Shown: positions 12,045-24,598 of the stretch, in pieces | Layout of the letters: the number at the start of each line of letters is the position of its first letter | Numbering within the stretch: the first letter of the stretch is position 1 | Source of the DNA: Dryas octopetala | Taxonomy: Eukaryota > Streptophyta > Magnoliopsida > Rosales > Rosaceae | Reading direction: 5' to 3' | NCBI GenBank assembly: GCA_963921425.1 | Contig: OY992837.1 | Location: forward strand, 2,887,896-2,951,895 | DNA length: 64,000 bases | Made by a program: the position numbers and the translations under genes | Notes under the pieces: generated by a model | What the model was told of the DNA's origin: nothing | What the model saw: the letters and a program-made list of their open reading frames with translations, nothing else | Databases searched by the model: none

Positions 12045-12724
12045 ATAACTATGCCATTTGTGCTCTCAGCCTCTTCTTATTCCTCTTCTACCTCTTTTCT
12101 ATTTGTAAATATACATTCATCAGACACAGACAAAACCTCAGTATTATATGAAATTGCATTAACTGGGAAATACAAATCTCACATATTTCACAACAGTTGG
12201 AGACTCAGCGACAGCGCGGGTGATTGTTGGTGGCAATGATCCGCCAACTTCGGTAATATAATAGTGACAGATTTCGGTTAAGAAAATAATTACAGAGGCT
12301 TTTTAGTTTTTACGGCATCCCAGTTTAACCACCACTCTAGTACCCATAATGGGTCACCATAATTGGACACTGTGGGCCCATATTCATAAAGGCCTTAGTC
12401 ATCAGCCCAGTTTAAAAGGCCCAAAGAGTGGCTTAACATCTACGCCGGCTATACTCTATAGAGCGCACCTGTGCTTACTTCCTAACACCAGTTCCAGACT
12501 TCTAGTGTTCCAAGAAACCCAAAAAAAAAAACTTCTATCGTGATCTTCAAAAGAATCAAAGCTGGAATTAAGTATTAGAAAATTTTGATTAAATAGTACC
12601 AAACTAATACATTAATTCACCGTTCATAAAATAGCAAAAGAAAGCATAACACTTCTATGGCAATATATTGGTACATCATTTGTAAATTAACATCACTACA
12701 GGTTATCACATACAAGAGAAAAAT
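12045..12724. other. Intergenic, no gene seen
   Basis: There are short open frames but none with family resemblance or splice support. GGCCCA/GCCCA words occur near 12375-12425, which may be promoter debris. The 3' end of the folate-receptor-like gene on the minus strand probably reaches into the right side. Confidence 0.5.
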
Positions 12725-15473
12725 TCATCTTTTACTTGCTGTCCTATTTCCTTGACTATACGCAGATTTCTGGTTCATCTTGGCTTCAAGTTTCTTAGTA
12801 GTGCGTTGTAAAGCGGCTAGTTTGTGGCGCTGGTTAGGACTTTTCCTTTTGCTGCATAACCAGTAGATATAAACAAATAAAAGATCAATAGCAAACAAAA
12901 AAAAAAACGAAAAGAACTATTTGTGCATATTGACATTTTCCTTTTTTCTAATGTCATTAAGGACATTTTAAATGGAAATCCCACCTTTCCACAAAATGCG
13001 ACGAAAAAGCTACAAAATACCAAAGGTCATAAAGGCATAAAGGTGAAAGAAAATATTTGCCCTTGCCCTAGAAGGGGAGGGGGGAACTAACTTGTCAAGA
13101 AAATCGTAATGAAAATTTTGATCTTATAAAACTAGCAGTAAAAGAGTGCCACACCTTACAAACAACAGGCCTGCTGTAAGAACCAATCCTCCCACAGCCC
13201 AAGAAACTCTTTCACTAAATGGCATTTCCATCACCCTTTGCTGGAAATCCTCAAGAAGCCTCAAGCTCTTAACTTTCTGGGGCACCTCGGACTGCGAAGC
13301 CTTCCATGAATCAGCAATCAAATCAAGACTGGCTTGACCACCATAGCAAAATGTTTCTTCCATGCTCATAGATATATCATCTTTAACAGAAAACCCTGCA
13401 GCATGACAGAACTCTGTGCCGTTGAGGATCCATTCAGAGGCCCTACCACAAACATAATCATTTACTCCACATGGTTGTAGAACCTGGCAGAAAAAGGAAT
13501 TTTCTCATTCATCTGGTAGGAGAAATAAGTTTAATCACCTATTCTTTAATTACATCATATTATACTGGAATTGGTTAGCAGCCATATATCAATTATTCTT
13601 GGCACCATTAATGAAACATTTCACAATAAAAGAAACACGAATGTATATGATCAATGTATAGTTGTATACTGCCCTCCCCCCACCCCCCCTTTTCTCCGAT
13701 GCAATCCTTCCCCCCAAGTTCTCCTTATCTCTATAATATGTTTGTAAAATATTCCTGGACTGGAGGTTAAAAGTCACCCGCATACCTGTGTTATTGCATC
13801 CGTAGAGTAGTAAGCCTCAGCGCAAGCCTTAAAGACCCTGTCACAGAAAGAGGCACATATAACTGGAGGTCCTGGCTGCACACCAATGCGGGGATCGCAG
13901 ATAGAACATTCCAATAATTCCCATAATTGCAAGCACTCCGGGCCAGCTTCCCCTGTTGAAGCCAACTTTCTAATGGATAGCAGTGCAGGGTGTGTCTGGG
14001 CTACATCACAGCAAGTCTTTCTGCGGAAAACCCTGCAAAGTGTCAGATCTTTGGGTCCCTTGCTCACCCTTTTTGGAGGCTTTCCCTCAGAAGAGAATGG
14101 CGGAAAACGACCACCTTGGGAAATGCATCCTCTGTCAGGTTTACCTGCATTAAAAAGGATTTAAATAATTTTTAATAATTATATAGAACAACCAGAAAAG
14201 AGAAAAGGAAAAAGATAAACTTGAATTAAAAGTGACAAATTAGTATATTTACAAAATCATTTGAAACTTAAAAATAGGATTAGACAGGGAATTAATTTCT
14301 CCCAAGTAATTTGTTAAGTGAACCAATCAGCATACATATAAAACTTTGTGAACAAAAACTTAGGACTCGTGAAGATAATTGTCATGGAGACATGGAGTAG
14401 AACCAAAGCCTGAAGTTTTTCCCACACAGCAATACAATTACATTCTTGAGATTCTTGGGAAGAAGCTATAAATTCTTCCAGCAGCCTTTGAGTTACAGAA
14501 ATAAACCACGCTTAAAGATATAAATCAGAGTAGAAGACCAACAATGATAAGAGGGAAAATCCAGAAATCAAATTCCATTGCTTCTCATTAGGGAGAACAA
14601 GAAACCAAGAGACCCAACAAGCAGATTCAGTCTAAATTTCCAGGCCAGCATTAAATTTTAAAACTGAGCAATTTGACCATATACTAATAAGATGCGATGA
14701 GGCTGTGGAGGCACCCCCCAAACATTAACTTATGTCAGCTTCAAACGCAGACATGCCCCTTCAAGGCTTGCCAACTCCAAAGTTGTGAAGCATAAAGGCC
14801 CAGTTTCAAACTGGTTCCAGTCCATCTTAGCTAACCTTAAGCTTTGTCTGAAGCATTGGCTATGCCAGAATTACCTATCATCTAAGATTTATGTGTTGAC
14901 ATTGTGTGCTCAACCAACCTCTTTATACCCAACAAAAGAATCAAAATAGTCGTCTCTTTGAAACCAGTGTACTCAACCAATCTCATTTCATCGTTCTTCT
15001 CAAAACTAAAACAACACTAGTATAACACTGAAAAAGGCAAAGTTAAACTAAACACAAGTAACAATACCATGCCAACCTAGTACATTATATATACCAATAA
15101 TGAAAAAAATATATACATATACAAATTAGGATTTGCAATTATGCAATAAAATACTAATAACTATGCCTATAACCGCTACCCAGATTACCGAACTCCAAAA
15201 AAACAAAACAAATTATACCAAACCTACGAAAAAATCCAAAACAGAAAATTTACTGAATACATGTTGCATACATATACTTAAATATATTTCTAATACATGA
15301 ATTTAATATGTGCTATCATTCACTAGAAACTTAAAGTTCAAAGTCTCTGACCAAATTACAAATCTGATTGGAAACTGAAAACCCCAACTAAGAAAAAAAT
15401 AGATATATTTACCAGATGAAAAAGGGACGTGGAAATTGATAAGAAGCAGCAAAATCAGAGAACCATAACCCAT
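12725..15473 (-). CDS. Folate-receptor-like Cys-rich membrane protein
   Basis: Four exons: 15473-15413, 14144-13786, 13483-13155, 12851-12725. They join to 291 residues. Residues 1-20 (MGYGSLILLLLINFHVPFSS) form a signal peptide. A Cys-rich ectodomain follows (CRVFRRKTCCDVAQTHPALL, then ECSICDPRIGVQPGPPVICA, then SFCDRVFKACAEAY), the pattern of the folate receptor-like domain shared by FOLR, riboflavin-binding protein and HHIP. A hydrophobic helix at about 233-249 (WAVGGLVLTAGLLFV) and a basic 40-residue tail indicate a type I membrane protein. The plant relatives (At5g27830 type) have no proven ligand, and folate binding should not be assumed. It resides probably in the secretory pathway or plasma membrane. 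Frame closes at all three introns. Confidence 0.85.
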
Positions 15474-15693
15474 TTTTCTTCAATCCGTGTCTTGCACTGA
15501 GCTGCTGAAAGACTCAGAATCAAATAATGGACTTTTTTCCATCATGACGAAACTGAGGCAAAGAACAGACTCACTGAGAATGGTCCGTAGTGTTGGACCC
15601 AAATTGGGTCGAAAGGGAGATTTGGGCCAGGGCTCTCTTTACCAATAAGTTGAACAAGAACGAGGCCTATTCTTTCTCAATATTTTTTTTTTT

Positions 15694-16895
15694 GCCAAAT
15701 GATACTTTCGGTTCATGAAATTTTCACTTTGGTTATTTATTTATTTTTTTTACAATTTCAGTCATGTAATTTCAATACGATAGCAATTAAGTCTAAATCA
15801 CTAACCTCGTTTAAATTATGATGGAAAATTTGACGTACTTTCCACGTGAGTGACATTTCAAACATCTTACTCTACTTGGATGTCTATGTAAGGCCATACC
15901 TGCCAGTGAACACAATCAGTTTATAAAATCATGAAGTTTCAACGTCAAGCTAAATATGTTTTTTTTTTTAGAATAAAGCAAATCATTGTATTAAAACAGC
16001 CAAAAAGGCAGAGAGAATACAAAATATGAGCCTAAAGGCTTACAAGAAAACAAAAACCCACAAAAGTGGAGCAGAAAAGCCCACAGAAATTCGAAGATCT
16101 CATAACATCGGCATCGAGCAGATATTATAGCCATCAAACGGGGCCAGAGAGGCACCGTAGGAATTAGCGAACTAGTCGCGTTTGGGTTCACGATCCTACC
16201 AACATCTCTAAGTCGAGGCTGACAATAGCGCAAAGTGGCGGATGTGGCAATAGTAACCGGTGGAAATATGACCGGTACCGGCGAAAATAGTGACTCCCTA
16301 ACACCTTGTGATGAGCGCCAGAGAAAACCTGAAAGCATCAAAATACAAAACAAACCAAAACAAACAAAATCTGAAAAACTCTCACGAAGAGAGGTGGAAA
16401 AACTCTCACAAGGAGAGATGAAAACACTCTCACTTATTGGGATGAGAGTATCCCAAAGGACAAAAATAAAAACACAGAAAAAGGAAAAGAAAAACAAAAG
16501 AGAGAGGGGCAAGGGGAGGAGCAGTCTGTGAGAACACAAGGGCCGCCCCTCCCCCATGGAGAGGTTAAGGAGAGGAGAGAGTTTTTTCTTTTGGGATGGC
16601 GGCTAGGGTTTGTACTAGTTTAGGGTTTAAAAACCCATGACATATTAAGCTAAATATGTTAAATGGTGAATAAATACTTAAATAGTCATCTAAGTGGACT
16701 AAAATGTTCGAAATGTCACTCATGCGCAAAGAATGTGCTTCGACATTGGATTTTCTGTCAACAATTTAAATGATGTTAAAATTGGACTTAATTACTATCG
16801 TATAGAAAGTACATGACCAAAATCGTCAAAAATAAAAATACATGACTAAAGTGAAAATTTCATAAATGTATAGAGACAAAAAATGTCTTTTGGCC
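15694..16895. mobile_element. Inverted-repeat (foldback/MITE-like) element, split by a retroposon
   Basis: The left arm (about 15694-15880) and right arm (about 16695-16895) are imperfect reverse complements. GAAATTTTCACTTTGGTTAT and CAGTCATGTAATTT on the left pair with ATAAAAATACATGACTAAAG and TGAAAATTTCAT on the right. ATACGATAGCAATTAAGTC pairs with GACTTAATTACTATCGTAT. Outer ends are GCCAAA and TTTGGC-like next to T-runs. The arms are separated by the retroposon at 15961-16646; without it the element would be about 500 bp. Confidence 0.7.
15947..16660 (-). mobile_element. LINE-type/non-autonomous retroposon with 14-bp target duplication
   Basis: The 14-bp word AAGCTAAATATGTT occurs at 15947-15960 and again at 16647-16660, flanking an insert of about 686 bp. 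The left side of the insert begins with a T-run (poly(A) on the minus strand), so the element reads right to left. Its 3' end carries GGCTCATATTTTGTATTCTC and TTTTAATACAATGATTTGC before the tail, which resembles plant L1-type LINE 3' ends. A 188-codon minus-strand frame starting at 16557 is open but low-complexity and has no reverse-transcriptase motif. This fits a deletion derivative or retroposed transcript mobilised by a LINE. Confidence 0.75.
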
Positions 16896-18232
16896 TTTTT
16901 TTTAATAAATAAAATTGAATCAAATCTACTTCCTTAGGTACCACTTTATATCCTTACCATTTTATATATATATATATATTTTTATATTGATTATCATTTA
17001 TGCTTATACCTTTGTTCTTATAACTATTATCATTTATACCTTAAGGGGATCAATGTGAAATATTAGAAGAGTGGTTATATGAATTACGAATTACATGATT
17101 GAATTGTATAATTGTACTAAAAGTAAAAGTTTTCTACAAGTTTTGACTACATATTTTGTAGCAAATATACTTTAAACTTCTACTACATTTGTTTTAATAA
17201 TAATACTTTACTTAATTGCCTTCATTCTCGATATACATACATTTGGACTTATAGCGATAGTAAAGTATTTAATTAAATATGTAAAGTAAGAGTTTGACTG
17301 TAAATTTTGAAAAGTAGTCCAAATTTGGTCTATTTAAGGCATTAATTTAGTTTTTTTTTTAAGAGTTTGAATTTAATTTATAATCAAGTAGTATTCGACT
17401 TTCATCCCTTCCCTAATTTGGTTTAAATATTAAAAAAATTGTTATGTTGATGACATCAACTTGATAGAGCTAATTCGCAATGGTTATAAAATGAAATATG
17501 GACAAATAAAACCCAATCACATCAATTGATCCCTAAAAATTTGAGATTTACGAACCAAGAGGTGGCTTTAGCTTCATGGATTTGATACTTGTGTTTGAAT
17601 TCTTGATCACCAATAGCCATTCTTACTCTTTCCTTATAAGCTTGGTTCTCTCACATATGGAACTCAACAGTTTTCCCTCACATGTAAAGCACTCGATACG
17701 GTATTTTTAATGAGAGCATGAAAGTTAAATGTACCACATCAAGAAAATTGAAATGGTAAGGCTATCTAGTACTACTTCCTTCATACAAGAAGAAATATGA
17801 TTTCAACAATTTTAGGACCAAAATGGCAATGGATCGATTCTTTCCACACTGCAAGAACAACATTTTTTCATGAAATAGCTCATCAGCTAGCCATATCGAA
17901 TGAAAGAATGACCTCCCTATCATTTGTCACAGTTCATTGCCCACCAGTAATACATGACAATAAAAGCATAATGTTGAAACATATCAAATCAAAAATGGGA
18001 AATGAAGTTTTAGTGAGTAAATATTTCATAAACTTAAACAAAACGTACATTGTTCTAGCGCTATATACATACATTTGCTACATATATAACACATCACCTC
18101 TTCAGAGCTTCAAAACAAACAACCAAACACTACTCAGACTTAGCTAATTAAAGGGCTAGCTTATATATAAACAAAAGAGCTAGCTAGTACTGGAAACACA
18201 TATGGTGATACTCATTAACTCATCATTATAAC
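16896..18232. other. Intergenic AT-rich stretch, no gene seen
   Basis: Strongly AT-rich. A 116-codon plus-strand frame at 17797-18147 has no recognisable domain. TA repeats occur near 16961-16979. I see nothing else. Confidence 0.5.
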
Positions 18233-19161
18233 TCAGACGTCGAAAGGAGAACGGGCGCTCTTTGCTCCAACCACCTCGCTTGCCTTCTCGTACGCATCCG
18301 ACGTCGACCTTCTTCGGAACCGGAATGACTCCGGCCTCCTGCTCCCTAAAACACCATCAACCTTCATTACTATTTTGTTCACAAATCAACGAGGGCATAA
18401 CCGTCATTTCACAAGAATCAACCAAAAATATCCACATCCCACGGTTCCCACCCACCAGACATTATCATCATTAATTCATTACCCACTCACTAAAAAATTG
18501 AAATTTTAAATATTTTATATACCCCAGGCTCCACCATCTCTGGAGACTTCTTCGCTCATAGTAACTCAGGGGTATATCTGTCATTTCAGATGCTTACCAG
18601 AAAACGGAGACACCGGAGGCGTAGATCCAGCTGGCGATACTGGAGGGGAATCGCTGCTACCGTTCCCATTCCCCGGGGGTTTCAGTATCATAATACTCCG
18701 TGTAACTCTCATCGCTTCCTCCGTCGTCTTTGAACCCTCACCGTTCGATCTCACGTTCCACCCATCTGATCCAAGTCAAACAAAAAAAAAGAGTCAACTT
18801 TCAACAAAATTTCCCGATCCCAATAAATACAAGCCATCGGATCTCACTATTTTATTGGTTTACTTCATTTTCTTTTACCATCTGATTCCTTTACAATGAT
18901 CAATTTTGAAGTTCAAAAAATCTGGCATGTACGATTAAACTATTCTAATTTTTTTGGGAAATTTAAAGACAGTTTAGTTATGCATGTTCATCGCATGCAT
19001 GTGCTAAAATGAACCGCCGGCTTAAGATAGCAAAACACGGACGCACCCTTGCCGGAGTTGGAGCGGAAGTTGAAGGTTTGGTGCTTCCGAAGCTTCCCGA
19101 GACCGATCTCGGGCTGAGGCCCGGCCACGGTGTCGTCCCAGAGGTGGTCTAGTAAGCCCAT
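18233..19161 (-). CDS. Dormancy/auxin-associated protein (DRM1/ARP family)
   Basis: Three exons: 19161-19047, 18765-18598, 18345-18233. They join to 131 residues. The N-terminus MGLLDHLWDDTVAGPQPEIG with LGKLRK, the middle EEAMRVTRSIMILKPPG with an SPPVSPAGSTPPVSP stretch, and the C-terminus RRPESFRFRRRSTSDAYEKA ending SPFDV are the three conserved blocks of DRM1/ARP1 proteins (At1g28330/At1g56220 type). These small, largely disordered proteins are markers of dormant axillary buds, rise on sugar starvation and growth arrest, and are repressed by auxin or sugar in some species. Biochemical function is unknown. Family splice variants arise at the last exon; the donor at 18597-18596 would allow read-through into the last intron. 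Frame is closed at both introns. Confidence 0.93.
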
Positions 19162-21544
19162 TGCGCACGTTATCAGACTCAGGATCAGCGTATGATTGCA
19201 GGACTGGCTAAGTGAGAATACTGTCCTGGAGAGAGAGAGGGTGGAGTTTAAGATGTTATTTAACGAGACTGAGGGCGTTAAAGATCGAACAGGTATATGG
19301 GACAGAGAGGGATCTGGACCGTTGATCGGAATTTAGTGGGAGAGTGGTGACGTGGCATGTGGATCGAAGAGCACGTATTTGAGATAAGATCGAAGTGACA
19401 GCCTGACCCAAGGACCCCGGAGATTTTAACATTTTTAGGAGATTTGAGAGGATAGGTCTTGGCCAAAAAAAAAGAAAAAAAAGAGGATAGGTCACGTGAC
19501 GAGTCATTTTCCTACGAAGGAAGATACTGGAATGCCCTTAACTTTATCCAAATGGTAATGAAAAAGGTCTTTGATTTGGACAAAATTACAAAGGACCAAC
19601 AAGATTCCAAATTTCCAAATTACAAAGGACTAAACAAAAACACTTCTTATAAAATACTCCCAAACAAACCCTACATCATGTGATAATATTACAATTATAT
19701 ATAATAATTATTCTTAAATCTCAATAAAGGTATACAATGAATCAGACTTGTCTATATATGTCACAAACTCAGCCCGATTGGTCTAGGTAGTCTAGTGAGT
19801 ATTTTAGATTCATACATTAATTAATAAAAATATACAATATAACATGTCCATAATATTTTTATCCACAAAAATGTTAAATGTCACACTAAACATAGTCGTT
19901 GGGTATAAAAATAAAGGAGTAATATCATTTTGCTACACAGACTATTACACATATATTAGTTTGCTTCTCAAACTTCTAATTTGAAAAATTAAGGACCCTG
20001 ACTTTTTCAATTTTACCAATTGAGGTTATTTCGTCAATTTACATATTTTTCATCCAAAGCTCCGTTTATGGAGGGATGATCAACTAAAATTTAACGAAAA
20101 AAGAAAAAAGAAAAAAATGATGCATGAGGAAAAAATGGTAAGATCTAAATGGAATAGACAATTTTGCCCTCAAAGATTTGGATGGAAAATGTGTAAATTG
20201 ACGGAAGAACCTCAATTGGTAAAATTGAAAAAGTAAAAGTCATTAATTTTCCAAATTAAAAGTCTGGGAAGCAAACTGATACAAGTGTAATAGTTTGGAG
20301 AGCAAAATCGTATTAATCTCTAAAAATAACTTTCTATAACATTTTGATTGTGAAACCCATTATATTTTATTAGGCAAAATACAACTTACATTCGTGAGGT
20401 TTAGGGTGTTTCACAAATATAATTTTAATTTTTTCAATTTAATGCTTAACGTTTGATTTACTTACAATTGACTACTACCTTATTTCTAATTGTCTAATGA
20501 AATGTTAATTGATGACTTCACAGTTGCAAGTTCTACATTTTTGTCAACCTATAAGGCGTAATGACCTCTCTTCATGTTCCTTTTTGGTACATCAAAAGTC
20601 ATATTATCATTCAGCCCCATTTCCAAAGTTCGTTATCGGTATCCCAAGTCTAGCAAGCTAAAGCCTGTTTTGGCCCAATATATTGGAAGAGTCGGTCCAA
20701 CCAGATGGTATATTGGGCTGGACTTGGGCTAAGATAGTAAAGTTCATGCCCAATTTGATGTTTTGAATTTTCTAGAAATTTTAATGAACTTATTGGCTTA
20801 TTTAAAACATTTTTTGAAACTTTAAATGACATCTATGATCTATCTAGAATTTTCAAATTTTATTTTTAATAATTAAAATTTTGAAAATCCGGACAAAGTA
20901 AAAGTAAGAGGACAGTGTTGCTACTATTCCTCCGCACATATATACCAAAGACAGATGTGTTAGAGAGAGTTTATAGATTAAGATCCACATCTAGTAAAAT
21001 TGAATGAAATTTGTGTCTTTAAGAAGAAGTGTGTTATGTGGCCAAAAAAAAAAAAAAAGAAGAAGTGTGTTATAAGTTATAACACTCTTTTGTTCGTTAT
21101 TTTGGAAAAGTCCGTATTATCCATTCCACGTGTACTGTCTTGCTATCATACGCCGGTCCAAGCTCTTCGCCCACCTTGTCCTCCAACTTTGGACTTTGAA
21201 GGTTTCAACAAACTTGAAGTCCACTTGGCAGTGCCAGAAAAATTTAGGGAAAGAAAGAAAGAAAAAGAAAAGGAACAGAGAGAGAGATAAGAAACATTCA
21301 GAGACAAACCCATAAATCCATTCCATCATTTCAACCATCTCTTTTATATCTATCTTCCTCTTCCTTGGAATCAAAACTTAAGCATACCCCTCTCTCTGTT
21401 GACCCACTCCATCTTTCCAAGTTGGGTTCTTGATTCATCTCTCTGAATTTCAAAGCAATCCCTTCTTGCCTTTTTTTTTTATTGTTGTTGTTGTTAAATT
21501 CCAATCTGGGTTGTTGTCCCTGTTTGAAGACGAAGACTTGATAG
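19162..21544. other. Intergenic with inverted-repeat element
   Basis: The left part is the promoter and 5' leader of the DRM1/ARP gene (minus). A MITE-like element lies at about 19917-20320. The right part is the promoter and leader of the PP1 gene (plus), with a purine-rich GA-type tract near 21240-21290. No protein gene is supported. Confidence 0.55.
19917..20320. mobile_element. MITE-like inverted-repeat element
   Basis: Left and right halves are reverse complements with few mismatches. CAATTTTACCAATTGAGGTT on the left pairs with AACCTCAATTGGTAAAATTG-like sequence on the right, and TAATATCATTTTGCT pairs with AGCAAAATCGTATTA. About 404 bp, no coding capacity. Target duplication is not clear. 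Confidence 0.65.
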
Positions 21545-23511
21545 ATGATGACATTGACAATGGAGGGGATGATGGATCGTGGAGTATTGGATGATATAAT
21601 AAGGAGGCTATTGGAAGGCAAAGGAGGCAAACAAGTGCAGCTCTCAGAGGGAGAGATCCGTCAGCTTTGCGTCAACGCCCGCCAAATCTTCCTCTCTCAG
21701 CCTGCTCTTCTTGAGGTCCAAGCTCCCATTCGCGTATGCGGTCAGCTCTCTCTCTCTCATCCTTTCTCACTGTCTGTAAATTATGCAATTACAAGATCAT
21801 TTATTAATTTTATTTATTTATTTTTTTGTGTTTGCTTGTGGATGAATATTGCGTAAAAGATTGGTATTGAATAAGAAATGGTGGTGGTGGAATTGATTAT
21901 TGGATTAAATTGGGATATAAAAGTTTTGGGTTTTTCATGTTATGTAATGGGTAATCAACTTCTTGAGAATTTTCTCTATTGAGTTTTGAGAGAAATAGAA
22001 TAGTTCTTATATATGCTGTGTTCATTAGATGAATTGGGCATCTATTCGAGTGCTTGAGATGTGTCAAGGTGTGGTGATTGTATGCCATTTTGTTGTTTGA
22101 AAGGGATTTTTAGAACGTAGAATTTGTTGGTATGTTCACCTTAGAATTTATGATACTAGTAGGTATGTTCACCTCAGAGTTTTAGATATGACTCAAAAGG
22201 ATGTTCCTTAGCTGCATTTTGAGTCCTTGATAGCATTGAATTTGTATTCTTCAGATTAATTTATTGGTCCTATTATTATACATCATGACATTAGTATAGT
22301 GTATCAATCATATTTAAATGTAGCTTGCATGAAATTCAGGGCACAAGTGATACTTGAAATGCAAACATAGTACAATTTTCTCCTTATATTTCTTTCTGTC
22401 CCTGGTCTTCCTAATATTGCAGGCATCTTACAGGTGATATACATGGACAATACCAAGACCTACTGAGGCTATTTGAATACGGTGGTTACCCTCCTTCTGC
22501 AAACTACCTCTTTCTTGGAGACTATGTGGATCGAGGCAAGCAAAGTTTGGAGACAATATGTTTGCTTCTGTCGTACAAAATAAAATATCCTGACAAATTT
22601 TTCCTTTTGAGGGGAAACCATGAAGATGCAAAGGTTAACCGAATATATGGGTTCTATGACGAGTGTAAAAGGAGGTTTAATGTTAGGCTTTGGAAAATAT
22701 TTACTGACTGCTTTAATTGTTTGCCTGTGTCTGCACTTATTGGTGGGAGGATAATATGTATGCATGGTGGGCTCTCACCAGAGTTGGAAAACTTGGATCA
22801 AATAAGGGAAATTTCAAGGCCGACTGACATTCCAGATAGTGGCCTTATATGTGATCTGCTTTGGTCTGATCCTGATCCAAAAGTTGAGGGCTGGGTAGAG
22901 AGTGATCGAGGTGTTTCCCTTTGTTTTGGAGCTGATGTAGTTCATGAGTTTTTAGATAAGCATGAGCTTGAGCTCGTGGTCCGGGGTCATCAGGTAATCC
23001 TATTTTATTTGAGGAAATTGAATTCAAGTTATGAATGGCTTAACTGTATTTAAGTGTTCCCTAAATAAGCCTCCCCTTCTCCTTTTCTTTTTCATTTCCT
23101 TGTGTGCACAAAAAGTAGCACTGTTTGCTGAATTATTTTGATGACTACTTAATCCAATGTCCAGATTAATTAAGTTACACTGCAGGTGGTGGAGGACGGC
23201 TATGAGTTTTTTGCAAAACGAAGATTAGTCACAATATTTTCGGCTCCAAACTACGGCGGGGAGTTTGATAATGCCGGTGTTCTATTGAGTGTTGATGAAG
23301 CTCTACTGTGTTCCTTTGAGATAATGAAACCATTTGAAAATAAACCATCCCCAAGTGGTTCTACTAGTTCATCCAGAGTAACACTTAAAAAGGTATTTGT
23401 ATCGTTCTTTATTGTTTATTGTAATTTGATAACGTATGTATGATGATATGTAATCATGGTGGAGTTGCTTTGTCTTTCTTTGGGCAGCCTCCTAAAGATG
23501 GAAAGTACTGA
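21545..23511 (+). CDS. PP1 catalytic subunit (TOPP, TOPP8/9-like)
   Basis: Four exons: 21545-21740, 22434-22993, 23186-23392, 23488-23511, giving 328 residues. All PPP-family metal and catalytic motifs are present: GDIHG (66-70), GDYVDRG (94-100), GNHE (126-129), HGGLSPEL and [13 protein letters not shown]. This is a Ser/Thr phosphatase acting in cytosol and nucleus with regulatory partners. Two wording differences from most PP1s suggest the TOPP8/TOPP9 branch: NHEDAK instead of NHECAS, and Gly where animal PP1 has the microcystin-reactive Cys in SAPNYC. The tail is short (KKPPKDGKY). The first ATG at 21545 gives [13 protein letters not shown]; downstream ATGs at 21560 or later are possible starts. 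The second and third introns lie at codon boundaries. Confidence 0.95.
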
Positions 23512-24598
23512 TTATTTGGAGATTTCTCGCAGTTGCTGTATTAGGAGATACAGCAAGCTCGACTCGTGCTAAAGTGTGAATTCTGTTAATAGATGAGCTT
23601 GACAAGGGAGAAAGAAGCCTTCTTAATCTACACAGTTTAAAGCTTGATGATATTGAGGATTCTGATAATTTTATTTGCAAGCAAATTTATATGAAATTTG
23701 TAAATCGAAACTACATATGTTATTGCTTGTGCAGGGAAGACGTTTTTGGTTTAGACTTCTTTTGGCCAATATTTGCAAATTAGAGCATAATTTGAGAGTA
23801 GATATTGGGAATGGCTTGCGTTGGTTTTTGTTCAGCTTTGTTTATATTAAGTTTCATCATAGTCTTTTCACAAGGCTTAGATAAGCTTTATTATATATAT
23901 ATATATATATATGCCCCTGAACCATAGGGTATGTCTCATTCAACTATTCAAGTATTAGTGTTCATTTTCATCACTATCAAAATAATGCGTGCTGATATGA
24001 TATTGAGATTGATACTCAAGGACCCGCCAAACTCATCAAACACAACTAGGTAATAGGTATGCTCAAATGTTTGGGCATCCACAACTTAGTTAATCTTTCT
24101 TTGTTTGAGTTGAGACCTTCGCCTTCGCTGCATGGGTGGTACACAATGAAGTGATACCATGTAAGACCTAGTGACCTCCTATTGCTATTTCATGGAAAAT
24201 AAACTTGTTGAGATCAAATGCAAAATCAACTTTAAAAAGTAGACGCATATATTACACTAGAATTCTTTAGCTTAATTTTTTAATTGGAAGGTTCAAAGTC
24301 ATCTATGTATTCAACCTAAAATTAAAGTCATCTATGTATAACAAAAGATAGCAAGTACCCCAAAATTAGCAAAAATTGTATTCTGAAAGATCCATAAGAA
24401 AAACAAAGATCCAATTATGTGCAAAGTTGATACTTGCTGAAGAAATGATAAAACCTATACATGGTTGCTCGATCTCAATCGAATTGTCTTTCTTAATTGG
24501 AACTATATTATTCACACAAACAGTAGCTTCAAAACATCTTGGAACTATAAGAATTGAAATAAAAACAATTAATTAATACTTGGTTTAGTTCTAAGTAT
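23512..24598. other. PP1 3' flank and intergenic DNA, no gene seen
   Basis: The 3' UTR of the PP1 gene should lie at the left. A TA repeat occurs near 23890-23912. A 69-codon plus frame at 23675-23884 lies in this flank and has no family resemblance. Confidence 0.5.

Noticed and set aside
12021..12543. Two short plus-strand frames
   Set aside because: They overlap the antisense of the F-box relic and unique intergenic DNA, with no domain or splice support.
15991..16557. 188-codon minus-strand frame
   Set aside because: It lies within the retroposon with its own target duplication. Low-complexity, no known motif.
17797..18147. 116-codon plus-strand frame
   Set aside because: No recognisable domain, no splice context, AT-rich intergenic setting.
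23675..23884. 69-codon frame after PP1
   Set aside because: It lies in the 3' flank of PP1; no homology seen. An alternative 3'-UTR splice (AG near 23735) is possible but unproven.
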